Of a stretch of 37,322 nucleotides of DNA, positions 7,285 through 15,942 are shown piece by piece; position 1 is the stretch's first letter; every line of letters starts with the position of its first letter. This DNA comes from Candidatus Gastranaerophilales bacterium. GTDB lineage: Bacteria; Cyanobacteriota; Vampirovibrionia; Gastranaerophilales; Gastranaerophilaceae. The notes below the pieces were generated by a model that saw nothing but the letters and a program-made list of their open reading frames with translations, was not told the origin of the DNA and made no database searches. The position numbers and the translations under genes were made by a program. The DNA lies in NCBI GenBank assembly GCA_944325145.1, contig CALYDL010000017.1:1-37322 (forward strand), written 5' to 3'.

Positions 7285-9303
7285 ATGTCATTTAATAAAA
7301 TAAAACGTTTTATACTAATTTTAACTGTTATATCAATATTACAGGCCTCTAACCCTGCATTGGCTTTTAATTTTAAGTTCCCCTTTTTTAAGAAAAATAA
7401 GCAAAAACAAGAAAAGGTAATTGAAGAAAAATTGCCCTCAGATGGGCTTGATGAAGAAATTACCCCTGTTTTAGATGAAAATGTTGAAAATGTTGAAGAA
7501 GGCGAAGTCCCCGCAGTTGAAAACACTGAAGATGAATCTTACTATGAAGGGGATGAAAACCTTGTTTACGTTAAAACCCTTGAAATTCTAGGGAATAATA
7601 TGGTGGAAACTTCTTTTATCAAAGATATGATTTCATCTAAAGAAGGCCACATTTACGACAGAAAAGAAATTACCAAAGATTTAAACAACCTTTATGCAAC
7701 AGGATATTTCACTCAAAATATTCGTGCGGTTCCAATTAAATTAGATGACGGTTCTGTCAGATTAAGAATTGTTGTTGAAGAAAACCCTCCCATAACAGGG
7801 TTTACAATTACAGGCAACAATTCAATCCCGTCTTCTGATATTTTAGAAATTTTATCTCCCTTGGAAGGACAGCCTCAAAACATTATTGAATTAAACCGTG
7901 CAATTGAAAGAATTCAAGAACTTTACGCTGCAAGGGGTTATATAGTTGCAAGGGTTTCTGAAATGACAGATGACCCCGATGGTGTTATAAACATTCACAT
8001 AAATGAAGGCACCATAGGCAACATTAATGTTGTGGGCAACCACAAAACAAAAGACTTTATTGTAAAAAGAAACATTTTATCTTCTGTTGGTGAAGTTTAT
8101 AATGAAAACGTTATGCGCTCCGATATTATGCGCTTAATGGGGACGGCCGCATTTAAAGATGTTCAAAGAGATATTGTCTTAAATGAAGAAACAGGCCTAT
8201 ATGATGTTACAATTTCACTTGAAGAACAAAGAACGGGTAAAATTTCGCTCGGCGTTGGTGTAGATTCAAGCTCAGGTTTCTTTGGCTCCGTTGGTTTTGG
8301 TGAAAACAACTTTAGAGGTTTAGGCCAAAAAATTAACCTGAACGTTATGGCAGGTACAGGTATCTTAATGAACGACAACAGCGTTTTAAGACGTGCAAAC
8401 TGGCAAGCCGAACTTTCATTTTTAGAACCACATTTTAAAAAACAAGGGCAATCTCTTGGTTTTAGAGCATTTTTAAGAAGCTTTGGTTCATATCAGGTTC
8501 CATTGGCTGTTGAAAAAAGATATGGCGGCGATGTTACTTTAGCAAGAGTGTTTGAAAAATATCCAAGGTTAACAGGAAGCATTTCATTGGGCGCAGAAGA
8601 TGTTAACCTCTCTGAAGGCGATGAAACCCAAATGAGAAATCTTTTTGCGGCTCACGGCCTTTCTATGGATCAAAGACATAAAATGTTAGAAGGCGGTTTC
8701 TACTTAAGGGCAATTCCTGCAATTACTTATGATACAAGGGATAATATTACAAACCCAAGGCATGGTGTTGTTGCAAGAATCAGCTTAGAAGAAGCGCTAA
8801 GTATAGCAGGTGCCGGTTCATACGGCAAACTTGAAGGTGTTATTAAGAAATTTATTCCTGCAGGCAGAAAATCTTCAATTGTCTTAACTGCTCGTGCAGG
8901 GGGCAACTTGAACGGCAATATTCCGGAATTTGCAATGTATAATTTAGGCGGCCCATACACAATTAGAGGCTTTAATATCTCTGAAGTCGGTACGGGCGAT
9001 GGCTTTATGATGGGTAGTGTTGAATACAGAACACCAATTCCATTTATTGACCGCTTAACATCAAATTCATTTATAAACAATATAAGGTTAGCTGCTTTTG
9101 TTGATGCAGGTAAAATCTTTAACCAATCTTTGGGTGATGAACTCTATGATAGGCCCGGTTATGCAATTACAGCAGGCGCAGGTATCAGAATATTTATCCC
9201 TGGCCTTGGCCCAATCAACTTAGATTATGGCTTCCCGTTAACAAATACGGCAGGCTCAAGGTCCAACGGGTTCTTCACATTTGGCATGGGCGATATGCTC
9301 TAA
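7285..9303 (+). CDS. bamA: Outer-membrane assembly protein, BamA/Omp85 family
   Basis: A 672-residue Omp85 protein. Residues 1-28 are a signal peptide (ending NPALAF). An acidic linker (about 45-90) is followed by three POTRA domains (about 94-320: VYVKTLEILGNN, PITGFTITGNNSI, IGNINVVGNHKTKD), then a 16-strand barrel (Bac_surface_Ag) beginning near GKISLGVGVDSSSG. The family's L6 motif appears as YTIRGFNISE (RGF). Three POTRA domains rather than five resemble cyanobacterial Omp85. It folds barrel proteins into the outer membrane. The C-terminus ends GMGDML, lacking the usual terminal aromatic residue. No skp, fabZ or lpx genes follow, unlike proteobacterial bamA. Confidence 0.93.
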   Translation: MSFNKIKRFILILTVISILQASNPALAFNFKFPFFKKNKQKQEKVIEEKLPSDGLDEEITPVLDENVENVEEGEVPAVENTEDESYYEGDENLVYVKTLEILGNNMVETSFIKDMISSKEGHIYDRKEITKDLNNLYATGYFTQNIRAVPIKLDDGSVRLRIVVEENPPITGFTITGNNSIPSSDILEILSPLEGQPQNIIELNRAIERIQELYAARGYIVARVSEMTDDPDGVINIHINEGTIGNINVVGNHKTKDFIVKRNILSSVGEVYNENVMRSDIMRLMGTAAFKDVQRDIVLNEETGLYDVTISLEEQRTGKISLGVGVDSSSGFFGSVGFGENNFRGLGQKINLNVMAGTGILMNDNSVLRRANWQAELSFLEPHFKKQGQSLGFRAFLRSFGSYQVPLAVEKRYGGDVTLARVFEKYPRLTGSISLGAEDVNLSEGDETQMRNLFAAHGLSMDQRHKMLEGGFYLRAIPAITYDTRDNITNPRHGVVARISLEEALSIAGAGSYGKLEGVIKKFIPAGRKSSIVLTARAGGNLNGNIPEFAMYNLGGPYTIRGFNISEVGTGDGFMMGSVEYRTPIPFIDRLTSNSFINNIRLAAFVDAGKIFNQSLGDELYDRPGYAITAGAGIRIFIPGLGPINLDYGFPLTNTAGSRSNGFFTFGMGDML

Positions 9304-9319
9304 AAAATAAAATAAAAAA

Positions 9320-9985
9320 TTATTTAAGCCTTTCTTTGGCTTTTATAATGTCATCTTTATATGTTATTTTGATGTTTTCAATATCGCCGTCAACCACAAA
9401 AACATCATCTAATTCTAAATTCACAATTAACCCTGCATCGTCTGTGACACTAAGGTTTTTTTCAAGTGCAATTTTATGGGCTTTTTTAATTAAACCTGAA
9501 ATAAACCCTTGCGGGGTTTGGCACCTTAGTAAATTTTTTCTTTTTGGAATTTTTTTAATTATTTTATTTTCATCAACTTCCATAATGGTGTCTGTGGTTT
9601 CAACGCCTGTATTTATGGCATTAAACTTATCAAGCGCAATGTAGCAATTATTTATAAGCTCATTTTTAATATAAGGCCTTGCGCCATCATGGATTAAAAC
9701 TTTGGCGTCATCTTCTTTAATTAAATTAACACCTATTCTTGAGCTGTCTTGCCTTCTTTTCCCGCCTTCTGTTACCATAAAAATTTTTTTATACTTCAAT
9801 TTTTTGCAAAAATCAAGGTAATCTTTGCTTGTAACTAAAATTATTTTATCCGTTAATTCATTTTTATTAAAAGCTTCAATCGTATATTCTAAAATGGTTT
9901 TGCCGTTTATTTTGACAAATTGTTTTGGAACATCAAGGCCGCATCTTTCGCCTTTTCCTGAAGCTAAAATAATTGCATAATTCAT
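9320..9985 (-). CDS. ispD: 2-C-methyl-D-erythritol 4-phosphate cytidylyltransferase
   Basis: A 221-residue nucleotidyltransferase of the IspD family, third step of the MEP isoprenoid pathway (CTP plus MEP gives CDP-ME). It shows IILASGKGERCGLDVPKQF (nucleotide loop; MEP cytidylyltransferases usually have G-x-G-x-R followed by P-K-Q), GGKRRQDSSRIGV, ILIHDGARPYI-type motif (VLIHDGARPYI), VETTDTIM, RCQTPQGF and TDDAGLIV. The length fits IspD. TarI-like ribitol-phosphate cytidylyltransferases share most motifs, so this is the main alternative, but no tar genes are nearby. It is convergent with the bamA-like gene and preceded by a TGC-TAAAAT box 7 nt before ATG. Confidence 0.88.
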   Translation of the reverse strand: MNYAIILASGKGERCGLDVPKQFVKINGKTILEYTIEAFNKNELTDKIILVTSKDYLDFCKKLKYKKIFMVTEGGKRRQDSSRIGVNLIKEDDAKVLIHDGARPYIKNELINNCYIALDKFNAINTGVETTDTIMEVDENKIIKKIPKRKNLLRCQTPQGFISGLIKKAHKIALEKNLSVTDDAGLIVNLELDDVFVVDGDIENIKITYKDDIIKAKERLK

Positions 9986-9992
9986 AAAAAAA

Positions 9993-10001
9993 ATTTTAGC
10001 A
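9993..10001 (-). promoter_or_regulatory. Extended -10 box of ispD
   Basis: On the minus strand TGC-TAAAAT is followed by exactly seven T and then the ATG at 9985, with no ribosome site. Confidence 0.45.
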
Positions 10002-10067
10002 CAAATTTTTTTTCAGGGGTTTTAATATTCTTGCAAGAATAAAAAATAAAAAAAGAGAAAAGGAATT

Positions 10068-10601
10068 ATGAACATTAACGCTATTAACAACATTCATTTT
10101 GGCCAAAAACAATTAGGTACAATGGGCCAAGATAAAAAAGGTGAACCATTAAATTTTGTTGAATATGAATATGGCTTTTTTGATATGCTTCACATAAGAG
10201 ATCAAGTTGACAGGTGGGAACCAACACAAGGCAAAGGCGGCAGAAATTTATATAACCGTTTTTGCGACCATTATATGAACGGGGGATATCTTAAAAGATA
10301 TTTTGGTGTAGAAGATAATGAAGGGAACATTAAAGCAATTGTAGAAGCAGATGTTCAAGCAGACAAGACAAATGAAGAAGAATTTGGCACAATTAAACCT
10401 TCAAAAGTTGCTTTCAACCCCGATGTTGAAGAAGAATCAACACCTGAAATTAAAAAAGGAATAAAAGAAGAAATTAAAAAACATTCAGATAAATTCAAAG
10501 ATGTTTTTGCGCAAATAATTAACAAAAGAAACAGAGTTCTATCTTTCACATTAGATGAAGATGGCAACATTCAAGAAAGAGAACTCAAATTAAACGCATA
10601 A
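10068..10601 (+). CDS. Hypothetical protein with N-terminal MNI...FG tag
   Basis: A 177-residue soluble, highly charged protein of unknown function. It begins MNINAINNIHFGQKQ, which resembles the openings of two unrelated proteins in this window (the ADP-ribosyltransferase-like and FtsH-like proteins): M-[NK]-I-[NS] followed by an F-x(0,1)-G-[QK] motif. The middle part (EYEYGFFDMLHIRDQVDRW, then GRNLYNRFCDHYMNGGYLKR) is well structured; the second half is acidic and helical (EEESTPEIKKGIKEEIKK) and ends in a beta segment (VLSFTLDEDGNIQERELKL). No signal peptide or membrane segment. AAAAGGAATT gives a good ribosome site before the ATG. It is monocistronic with a strong terminator. Confidence 0.82.
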   Translation: MNINAINNIHFGQKQLGTMGQDKKGEPLNFVEYEYGFFDMLHIRDQVDRWEPTQGKGGRNLYNRFCDHYMNGGYLKRYFGVEDNEGNIKAIVEADVQADKTNEEEFGTIKPSKVAFNPDVEEESTPEIKKGIKEEIKKHSDKFKDVFAQIINKRNRVLSFTLDEDGNIQERELKLNA

Positions 10602-10605
10602 AAGT

Positions 10606-10635
10606 TTATCTTTTCATAAATTATCTTTTCATAAA
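10606..10635 (+). repeat. Tandem 15-bp direct repeat
   Basis: TTATCTTTTCATAAA occurs twice, head to tail, between the stop codon of the preceding gene and its terminator. Confidence 0.85.
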
Positions 10636-10641
10636 TTGCGG

Positions 10642-10670
10642 CCTGAAAAAATTTTTTCAGGTCTTTTTTT
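10642..10670 (+). terminator. Intrinsic terminator
   Basis: A 20-bp palindrome CCTGAAAAAATTTTTTCAGG followed by a T run ends the hypothetical gene at 10068-10601. Confidence 0.85.
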
Positions 10671-10722
10671 AACTTTTGTAAAATTATTTCTAAAAGATAT
10701 ATCTAAAAGAAATAAAAAGATG

Positions 10723-10728
10723 TAATAT
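10723..10728 (+). promoter_or_regulatory. -10 box of the terminase cassette
   Basis: TAATAT followed by six T and then ATG at 10735; no ribosome site. Confidence 0.3.
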
Positions 10729-10734
10729 TTTTTT

Positions 10735-11100
10735 ATGCAAAAAAAGAAAAAATACAAAAGAAAGCATACGCCAAAATTTAAAAAATATTATAAAATAAAC
10801 CCCCAAGATGAGTTTCTGATTGAAAAAGAGAAGTTATTGCAAAAAATTTATACAAAAATTGCAGATGAATTTTTCCCCGATTTTAATTCTTATAATTTTG
10901 GCGATTGGCAAATAAACTTGGATGGAATAATTTTATATATTGACCCCCTTTTTGGCAATCAGGCAGAGATTTTCGGCACATCAAAAATGCCGCTTTTAAA
11001 AAGGCTTAAAATACATATAAGGCTCCTTAAACTTTTAAGGAAAGGTTATACAAAATTAAAGGCGGTAAAATTATGTCTTTTAGCACTGATGAAACAATAG
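10735..11100 (+). CDS. Small basic protein of a phage-like cassette
   Basis: A 121-residue protein that is very basic at its start (MQKKKKYKRKHTPKFKKYYK) and end (LKRLKIHIRLLKLLRKGYTK), with a central acidic/aromatic part (ADEFFPDFNSYNFGDWQ). No family recognised. Its position, overlapping the next small ORF by 28 bp and two genes ahead of a terminase large subunit, makes a DNA-binding packaging or terminase-small-like role possible; that is context only. Confidence 0.65.
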   Translation: MQKKKKYKRKHTPKFKKYYKINPQDEFLIEKEKLLQKIYTKIADEFFPDFNSYNFGDWQINLDGIILYIDPLFGNQAEIFGTSKMPLLKRLKIHIRLLKLLRKGYTKLKAVKLCLLALMKQ

Positions 11101-11297
11101 AAAGGCTTGATGAGCTTGAAAAAATGGCACTAACCCCAAATGAAAAAGGGGATATTAATATTGCACTTGCAGTTAAAATTGAAGAATTAAAAGCAAAATT
11201 TGCCCAAATGAAAATTGAATCTGAAAATGAAAAAAATTTTACTCTAAATGTAATTGTTCAAACAAAACGCCAAAAAAAGCTCATTGATGAAATTTAA
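11073..11297 (+). CDS. Small coiled-coil protein upstream of TerL
   Basis: A 74-residue acidic helical protein (TDETIERLDELEKMALTPNE, then KIEELKAKFAQMKIESENEK). It starts inside the end of the preceding ORF, with AAGGCGG as a ribosome site, and stops 9 bp before terL. A terminase small subunit or a cassette-specific regulator is plausible by position only; it lacks a recognisable helix-turn-helix. Confidence 0.65.
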   Translation: MSFSTDETIERLDELEKMALTPNEKGDINIALAVKIEELKAKFAQMKIESENEKNFTLNVIVQTKRQKKLIDEI

Positions 11298-11306
11298 ATC
11301 TCAATT

Positions 11307-12473
11307 ATGAATTATTTAAAATTATCCAAAGTATTTGAAAAAATGGCTGTTGCCTACAAAAAATATCGCTACATTATAAACCAAGGCGGCACTTCAAGCA
11401 CCAAAACTTTTTCAACGCTCCAATTATTAACGGTTTTGGCGCTTAAACATAAATTTGAAATAGATATAGTGGGCCTTACTCAAAACCACTTAAAAACAGG
11501 TGTTCTGCTTGATATGCCAAAAGTGTTATCGCAATTTGGGCTTGATTTTTATTCCCTTTTTTCAAAAACAAATAAATCTCTTTTATTTCAAAATGGAACA
11601 ATTAACTTTATATCTGTTGATACCATAGGAAAAGCCCATGGGGGGCGCAGAGATATTTTATACTTAAATGAAGCAAACCACCTGAATTACAAAATAGCAG
11701 AACAATTAATTATAAGAACAAGAGAAAAGGTTTTTATAGATTTTAACCCCACAAGAAGATTTTGGGTGCATGATGAAATTTTAGCCAAAGAAGAAAAAAA
11801 TTCCATTTTAATAAAATCAACCTATAAAGATAACCCTTTTTTGGAAAAAGAAATTGTAAATGCCTTAGAATCAAGAAAAAATGATGAAAATTTTTGGAGA
11901 GTTTACGGGCTTGGCGAAGTTGGCTTTATTGAAGGCAGGGTATTTTTAAATTTAGAAGTTAAAGAATTTGATAAAAATAAATTTGAAAAATATTATAACG
12001 GCATAGACTGGGGCTTTTCAACAGACCCATTTGCATTTATAAGAGCTGCAATTGAAAAAGATTGCCTCTATATAACAGATGAAATTTATAGAATTAACCT
12101 TTTAAATAAAGATTCAATTCCTTTGGTTAAAGAAATTGTGGGATTAGAATATGTAACTTGCGATTCAAACGAACCAAAAAGTATAGCAGAATTCAGAATG
12201 AAAGGAATTAACGCAATAGCTGCCAAAAAAGGAAAAGGAAGCATTGAAGGGGGAATTAAATTTCTTCAAAGTTTCACTAAAATTTATATTCACCCCGATT
12301 GCAAAAATTCAGAAAAAGAATTTTTTAATTATTCCTTTAAAAAAAATTTAGAAGGTGAAATTATCCCTGTTCCAGAAGATAAAGACAACCATTTAATTGA
12401 TGCTCTTCGATATGCGGTTGAAGACCTTGTGGGCGATGAAACATTTAGTATTATTAAGGGTTTATGGTTGTAA
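11307..12473 (+). CDS. Phage terminase large subunit (orphan)
   Basis: A 388-residue Terminase_3/PBSX-type TerL, the motor and nuclease that packages phage DNA. The ATPase half has a Walker A-like loop GGTSSTKTFST (about 27-37; the usual Gly before Lys is Thr) and Walker B ILYLNEANHL (about 117-126). The nuclease half has YYNGIDWGFSTDP (first Asp near 234), YVTCDSNEPKSI and DNHLIDALRYAVED (metal-binding Asp cluster). The protein is full length, so it may still fold and act. No portal, protease, capsid or tail gene follows: the next gene is a transporter and then the trp operon. It is therefore an isolated packaging cassette, either a prophage remnant or a domesticated gene. Confidence 0.9.
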   Translation: MNYLKLSKVFEKMAVAYKKYRYIINQGGTSSTKTFSTLQLLTVLALKHKFEIDIVGLTQNHLKTGVLLDMPKVLSQFGLDFYSLFSKTNKSLLFQNGTINFISVDTIGKAHGGRRDILYLNEANHLNYKIAEQLIIRTREKVFIDFNPTRRFWVHDEILAKEEKNSILIKSTYKDNPFLEKEIVNALESRKNDENFWRVYGLGEVGFIEGRVFLNLEVKEFDKNKFEKYYNGIDWGFSTDPFAFIRAAIEKDCLYITDEIYRINLLNKDSIPLVKEIVGLEYVTCDSNEPKSIAEFRMKGINAIAAKKGKGSIEGGIKFLQSFTKIYIHPDCKNSEKEFFNYSFKKNLEGEIIPVPEDKDNHLIDALRYAVEDLVGDETFSIIKGLWL

Positions 12474-12488
12474 AAAAATGTTTTTTAT

Positions 12489-12494
12489 TATAAA
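12489..12494 (+). promoter_or_regulatory. -10 box of the DMT transporter gene
   Basis: TATAAA ends 8 nt before the ATG at 12503; no ribosome site between. Confidence 0.3.
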
Positions 12495-12502
12495 AATTCT
12501 TT

Positions 12503-13393
12503 ATGAACGAAAAAATAAAAGGTTATTTATTTGGCGCACTTGCTGCGGCTTGTTATGGGGCAAACCCTTTATTTGCCCTGCCTATGAATAAAATGGGAAT
12601 TTCAATGAATTCAATTCTTTTTTATAGGTATATTATTGCTCTTTTTATTTTTTTCATTTTAATTAAATTTGTAAAAAAAGTTCCTTTAAAAATTAAGAAA
12701 AATCAAATAATTCCAATTTTTATTTTAGGGGTTTTGTTTGCAGTTTCATCTGTTACTTTATATGATTCTTTCAGGTATATTGACGCAGGAATTGCCTGCA
12801 CCATTCTTTTTATCTACCCCGTTATTGTTGCTCTTATAATGATTTTATTTTATGGGGAAAAAGTTCAAAAAGGAATTATAATTTCTATTTTTATAACATT
12901 ATTTGGAATTGCTTTGCTATATGACGGCAATGTTCAAAAATTCAGCATAAAAGGTGTTTTTATTGTTTTATTGTCTGCACTTTCTTATGCTCTATACATT
13001 GTAAAAATTAAAACTACAAGAGAAATTAGAAGAATAGACAGTTTCAAGCTTTGTTTTTATGCTCTTTTATTTGGGCTTGTTGTTCTAATTTCAAGCGTAA
13101 ATTTTGGGGCAAACTTAGACCCTCTAAATACCCCTAATTTGTGGTTATTGGCGCTTGGGCTTGCAATTTTCCCCACAATTTGCTCAATTGAATTTTTAAA
13201 TTTATCAATAAAAATGATAGGTTCAATTCCAACTTCAATTTTAGGGGCGCTTGAACCATTAACTGCCATATTTTTTGGTGTCACAATTTTTGGCGAAGTT
13301 TTAACACCAAAAAATATAGCGGGAATTATTTTAATTTTATTTGCGGTTTTAACGGTAATTTTAGAAAAAGCCAAAAAAGAAGTTACAAATTAA
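12503..13393 (+). CDS. DMT-superfamily transporter (EamA family)
   Basis: A 296-residue membrane protein with about ten transmembrane segments in two EamA repeats (first from LFGALAAACYGANPLFALP; second from VFIVLLSALSYALYIVKIK). It ends with the family pattern ALEPLTAIFFGVTIFGEVLT, then a last helix. These proteins export or import small metabolites such as amino acids; the substrate cannot be read from sequence. It converges on trpA and the two coding ends overlap by 11 bp. Exchange of tryptophan-related metabolites is possible by position but not shown. Confidence 0.9.
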   Translation: MNEKIKGYLFGALAAACYGANPLFALPMNKMGISMNSILFYRYIIALFIFFILIKFVKKVPLKIKKNQIIPIFILGVLFAVSSVTLYDSFRYIDAGIACTILFIYPVIVALIMILFYGEKVQKGIIISIFITLFGIALLYDGNVQKFSIKGVFIVLLSALSYALYIVKIKTTREIRRIDSFKLCFYALLFGLVVLISSVNFGANLDPLNTPNLWLLALGLAIFPTICSIEFLNLSIKMIGSIPTSILGALEPLTAIFFGVTIFGEVLTPKNIAGIILILFAVLTVILEKAKKEVTN

Positions 13394-14165
13394 TCGCTTC
13401 TTTCATTTCTTTAACATAATTATAAACCGCATCTAAATAATTATCGCCCGATTTTTCAATTAATTTTATAATAGCAGAACCCACAATAACGCCATCAGAA
13501 TGTTTTGCAATTTCTTTTGCTTGAATTGGGTTATTTATTCCAAACCCGATTGCTGTTTTTGTTATTGTTGTTTGCCTTATAACTTCATTAATTGCGCCTA
13601 AATCTGTTGTAATTTCTTCTCTAACACCGGTTGTTCCAAGAGAAGAAACAACATAAATAAACCCACGGGATGCTTGAGCTATCATTTTAATTCTGTCGTT
13701 TGAAGTTGGCGCTATAAATGAAATTATTTCAACATCATATTTTTTTGCAACTTCTTCAAATTCTTCTTTTTCTTCATAAGGAACATCGGGTAAAATTACA
13801 CCTTTTATTTCTAATTCTTGGCATTTTTGAAAGAATTTATCCAAGCCATATACAAATAAAGAATTTGCATAAGCCATAAAAACCATAGGTAAATTTGATT
13901 TTTCTCTTATTCTTTTTAACATTTCAAAAATTTTTTCAGCATTAACACCGTTTTTAAGCGCTAATTGGCTCGATTTTTGAATAACAGGGCCTTCTGCAAT
14001 AGGGTCAGAAAATGGTATTCCAACTTCAATTAAATCTGCCCCTGCTTCTTCCATTTTTAAAATAAGCTTTTCTGTTGCTTCTAATGTGGGATACCCCGCT
14101 GTTAAAAATGGAATAAAAGCTTTTCCTTTATTAAAAACATTGTTGTCAAAATATGTATTACTCAT
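13383..14165 (-). CDS. trpA: Tryptophan synthase alpha chain
   Basis: A 260-residue TIM-barrel subunit that cleaves indole-3-glycerol phosphate to indole, which tunnels to TrpB. Conserved motifs: [34 protein letters not shown] (catalytic Glu in the E-x-G-x-P-F-S-D-P block), [11 protein letters not shown] with the second catalytic Asp, [12 protein letters not shown] (phosphate loop) and GFGINNP. The start overlaps the trpB stop by 8 bp, so translation is coupled. It is the last gene of trpDCFBA, and its stop codon lies inside the end of the opposite-strand transporter gene; no terminator is visible between them. Confidence 0.97.
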   Translation of the reverse strand: MSNTYFDNNVFNKGKAFIPFLTAGYPTLEATEKLILKMEEAGADLIEVGIPFSDPIAEGPVIQKSSQLALKNGVNAEKIFEMLKRIREKSNLPMVFMAYANSLFVYGLDKFFQKCQELEIKGVILPDVPYEEKEEFEEVAKKYDVEIISFIAPTSNDRIKMIAQASRGFIYVVSSLGTTGVREEITTDLGAINEVIRQTTITKTAIGFGINNPIQAKEIAKHSDGVIVGSAIIKLIEKSGDNYLDAVYNYVKEMKEAINL

Positions 14166-15342
14166 AAATGTTTAATCCTCTATATCTTGCAATGTGGGCA
14201 ACATCTTTATCGCCTCTGCCTGATAAACAAATTATAATATTTTCATCATTTTTTAATGTTGGCGCTAATTTCATAGCATAAGCCACCGCATGAGCACTTT
14301 CTATTGCAGGAATTATTCCTTCTTTTCTTGATAAATATTCAAAAGCATCAACTGCTTCATCATCTGTTATTGGAATATATTCTGCCCTCTTTGTTTTGTG
14401 TAAATAAGCATGCTCAGGCCCAATCCCCGGGTAATCAAGCCCTGCTGAAATTGAATAAACGGGTGCAATTTGCCCGAAATTATCTTGGCAAAAAATTGAT
14501 TTCATCCCATGGAATATACCTAAAGTTCCTTTTGTAATGCTTGCAGCGTGAAATTCCGTGTCAACACCTTTACCTGCTGCTTCTAAACCAATCAGGCGAA
14601 CTTGTTTATCAGCTATAAAATTATAAAACATGCCTATTGCATTAGAACCGCCGCCAACGCATGCTAAAACGGCTGCGGGCAATTTGCCTTCTACCTTTAA
14701 AATTTCTTCTCTTGCTTCTTTACTTATAATACTTTGAAAATCTCTAACAATCATAGGATATGGGTGCGGCCCCATAACAGAACCTAAAACATATAAAGTG
14801 TCATCAACCCTTCTGCTCCATTCTCTCATGGCTTCTGAAACAGCATCTTTCAAAGTTGCGGTGCCTGATTCAACAGCATTTACTTTTGCACCTAAAAGCT
14901 CCATTCTATAAACATTTAAAGCTTGCCTTTTAGTGTCTTCCTTGCCCATAAAAATTTCGCATTCTAACCCTAAAAGTGCAGCTGCAGTTGCCGTTGCAAC
15001 ACCATGCTGGCCTGCGCCCGTTTCTGCTATAACTCTTTTTTTGCCCATATATTTTGCAAGAAGAACTTGCCCTAAGACATTATTTATTTTATGAGAACCC
15101 GTGTGGTTCAAATCTTCCCTTTTAAGATAAATCTTAGCGCCGCCCAAATCTTTTGTCATATTTTTTGCAAAATATAAAAGTGATGGGCGCCCTGCGTATT
15201 TTTTTAATAATGAATTTAATTCTTCATTAAATTTTTCATCGTTTTTATAAAAATCATAAGATTTTTCAAGGTTTATTATTTCATGCATCAGGGTTTCAGG
15301 AATGTATTGTCCCCCAAATTCGCCATATTTTCCGTTTGTCAT
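14158..15342 (-). CDS. trpB: Tryptophan synthase beta chain
   Basis: A 394-residue PLP enzyme that joins indole and serine to give tryptophan, working with TrpA. The PLP lysine is in [14 protein letters not shown] (SHK motif). Also present are the TrpB signature [20 protein letters not shown] (catalytic Glu in ETGAGQ), the phosphate loop [10 protein letters not shown] and LSGRGDKD at the C-terminus. Length and motifs are those of TrpB1, the normal TrpA partner, not the stand-alone TrpB2. It starts 6 bp after trpF. Confidence 0.98.
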   Translation of the reverse strand: MTNGKYGEFGGQYIPETLMHEIINLEKSYDFYKNDEKFNEELNSLLKKYAGRPSLLYFAKNMTKDLGGAKIYLKREDLNHTGSHKINNVLGQVLLAKYMGKKRVIAETGAGQHGVATATAAALLGLECEIFMGKEDTKRQALNVYRMELLGAKVNAVESGTATLKDAVSEAMREWSRRVDDTLYVLGSVMGPHPYPMIVRDFQSIISKEAREEILKVEGKLPAAVLACVGGGSNAIGMFYNFIADKQVRLIGLEAAGKGVDTEFHAASITKGTLGIFHGMKSIFCQDNFGQIAPVYSISAGLDYPGIGPEHAYLHKTKRAEYIPITDDEAVDAFEYLSRKEGIIPAIESAHAVAYAMKLAPTLKNDENIIICLSGRGDKDVAHIARYRGLNIYE

Positions 15343-15348
15343 AAGCTT

Positions 15349-15942
15349 TTATCCTCTTACAATCTTTATTATATTAGAAACTTTTTCTTTTGTCTTAAAA
15401 CCGTTTTCTTCAACGCCAGAAGATATATCAACCCCATAAGGGTCTAATTTTTCTCTCATTTCTAAAATGTTTCCTTCGTTTATTCCGCCTGCAATAAAAT
15501 AAGGAACATTTGAGTTGATTTTTATATTCCAATTAAAAGTTTTATTTAAGCCCCCTGCTTGAATTGGGGAATACGTATCAAACAAAATAAAATCTGCTTT
15601 TGTTTTAATATCATAAAAATTTTCTTTTACTTTTATAACTTTAATAATACTTAAGCCTCTATTTTTTAATTTTTCAATGTCGCCTTCGCTGTATTCCCCG
15701 TGGAGTTGCGCTATATCTATTATTTTTTCATTATAAAAATTTAGAATATCTTCAATTTTGCTATTAACAAAAACGCCAACTGCTTTAATTTTTTTATTCA
15801 AATTTTGTTTTAATTGAAGCGCTTTTTTAAAATCAACTTCTCTTTTGCTTTTTGCAAAAACAAAGCCGATATAATCGGGCAGAAATTCATTCATTATTTC
15901 AATTTCATCTGATGTCTTAATTCCGCAGATTTTTATTTTCAA
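15349..15942 (-). CDS. trpF: Phosphoribosylanthranilate isomerase
   Basis: A 197-residue TIM-barrel enzyme for the third step of tryptophan synthesis. It begins MKIKICGIKTSDEI (catalytic Cys in KICGI), has GFVFAKSKRE, AVGVFVNSK, AQLHGEYSE, FILFDTYSPIQAGG (catalytic Asp) and FIAGGINEGN, and ends with GVDISSGVEENGFK. All signature blocks are present. The start overlaps the trpC stop by 4 bp (ATGA-type), indicating translational coupling. Confidence 0.96.
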   Translation of the reverse strand: MKIKICGIKTSDEIEIMNEFLPDYIGFVFAKSKREVDFKKALQLKQNLNKKIKAVGVFVNSKIEDILNFYNEKIIDIAQLHGEYSEGDIEKLKNRGLSIIKVIKVKENFYDIKTKADFILFDTYSPIQAGGLNKTFNWNIKINSNVPYFIAGGINEGNILEMREKLDPYGVDISSGVEENGFKTKEKVSNIIKIVRG

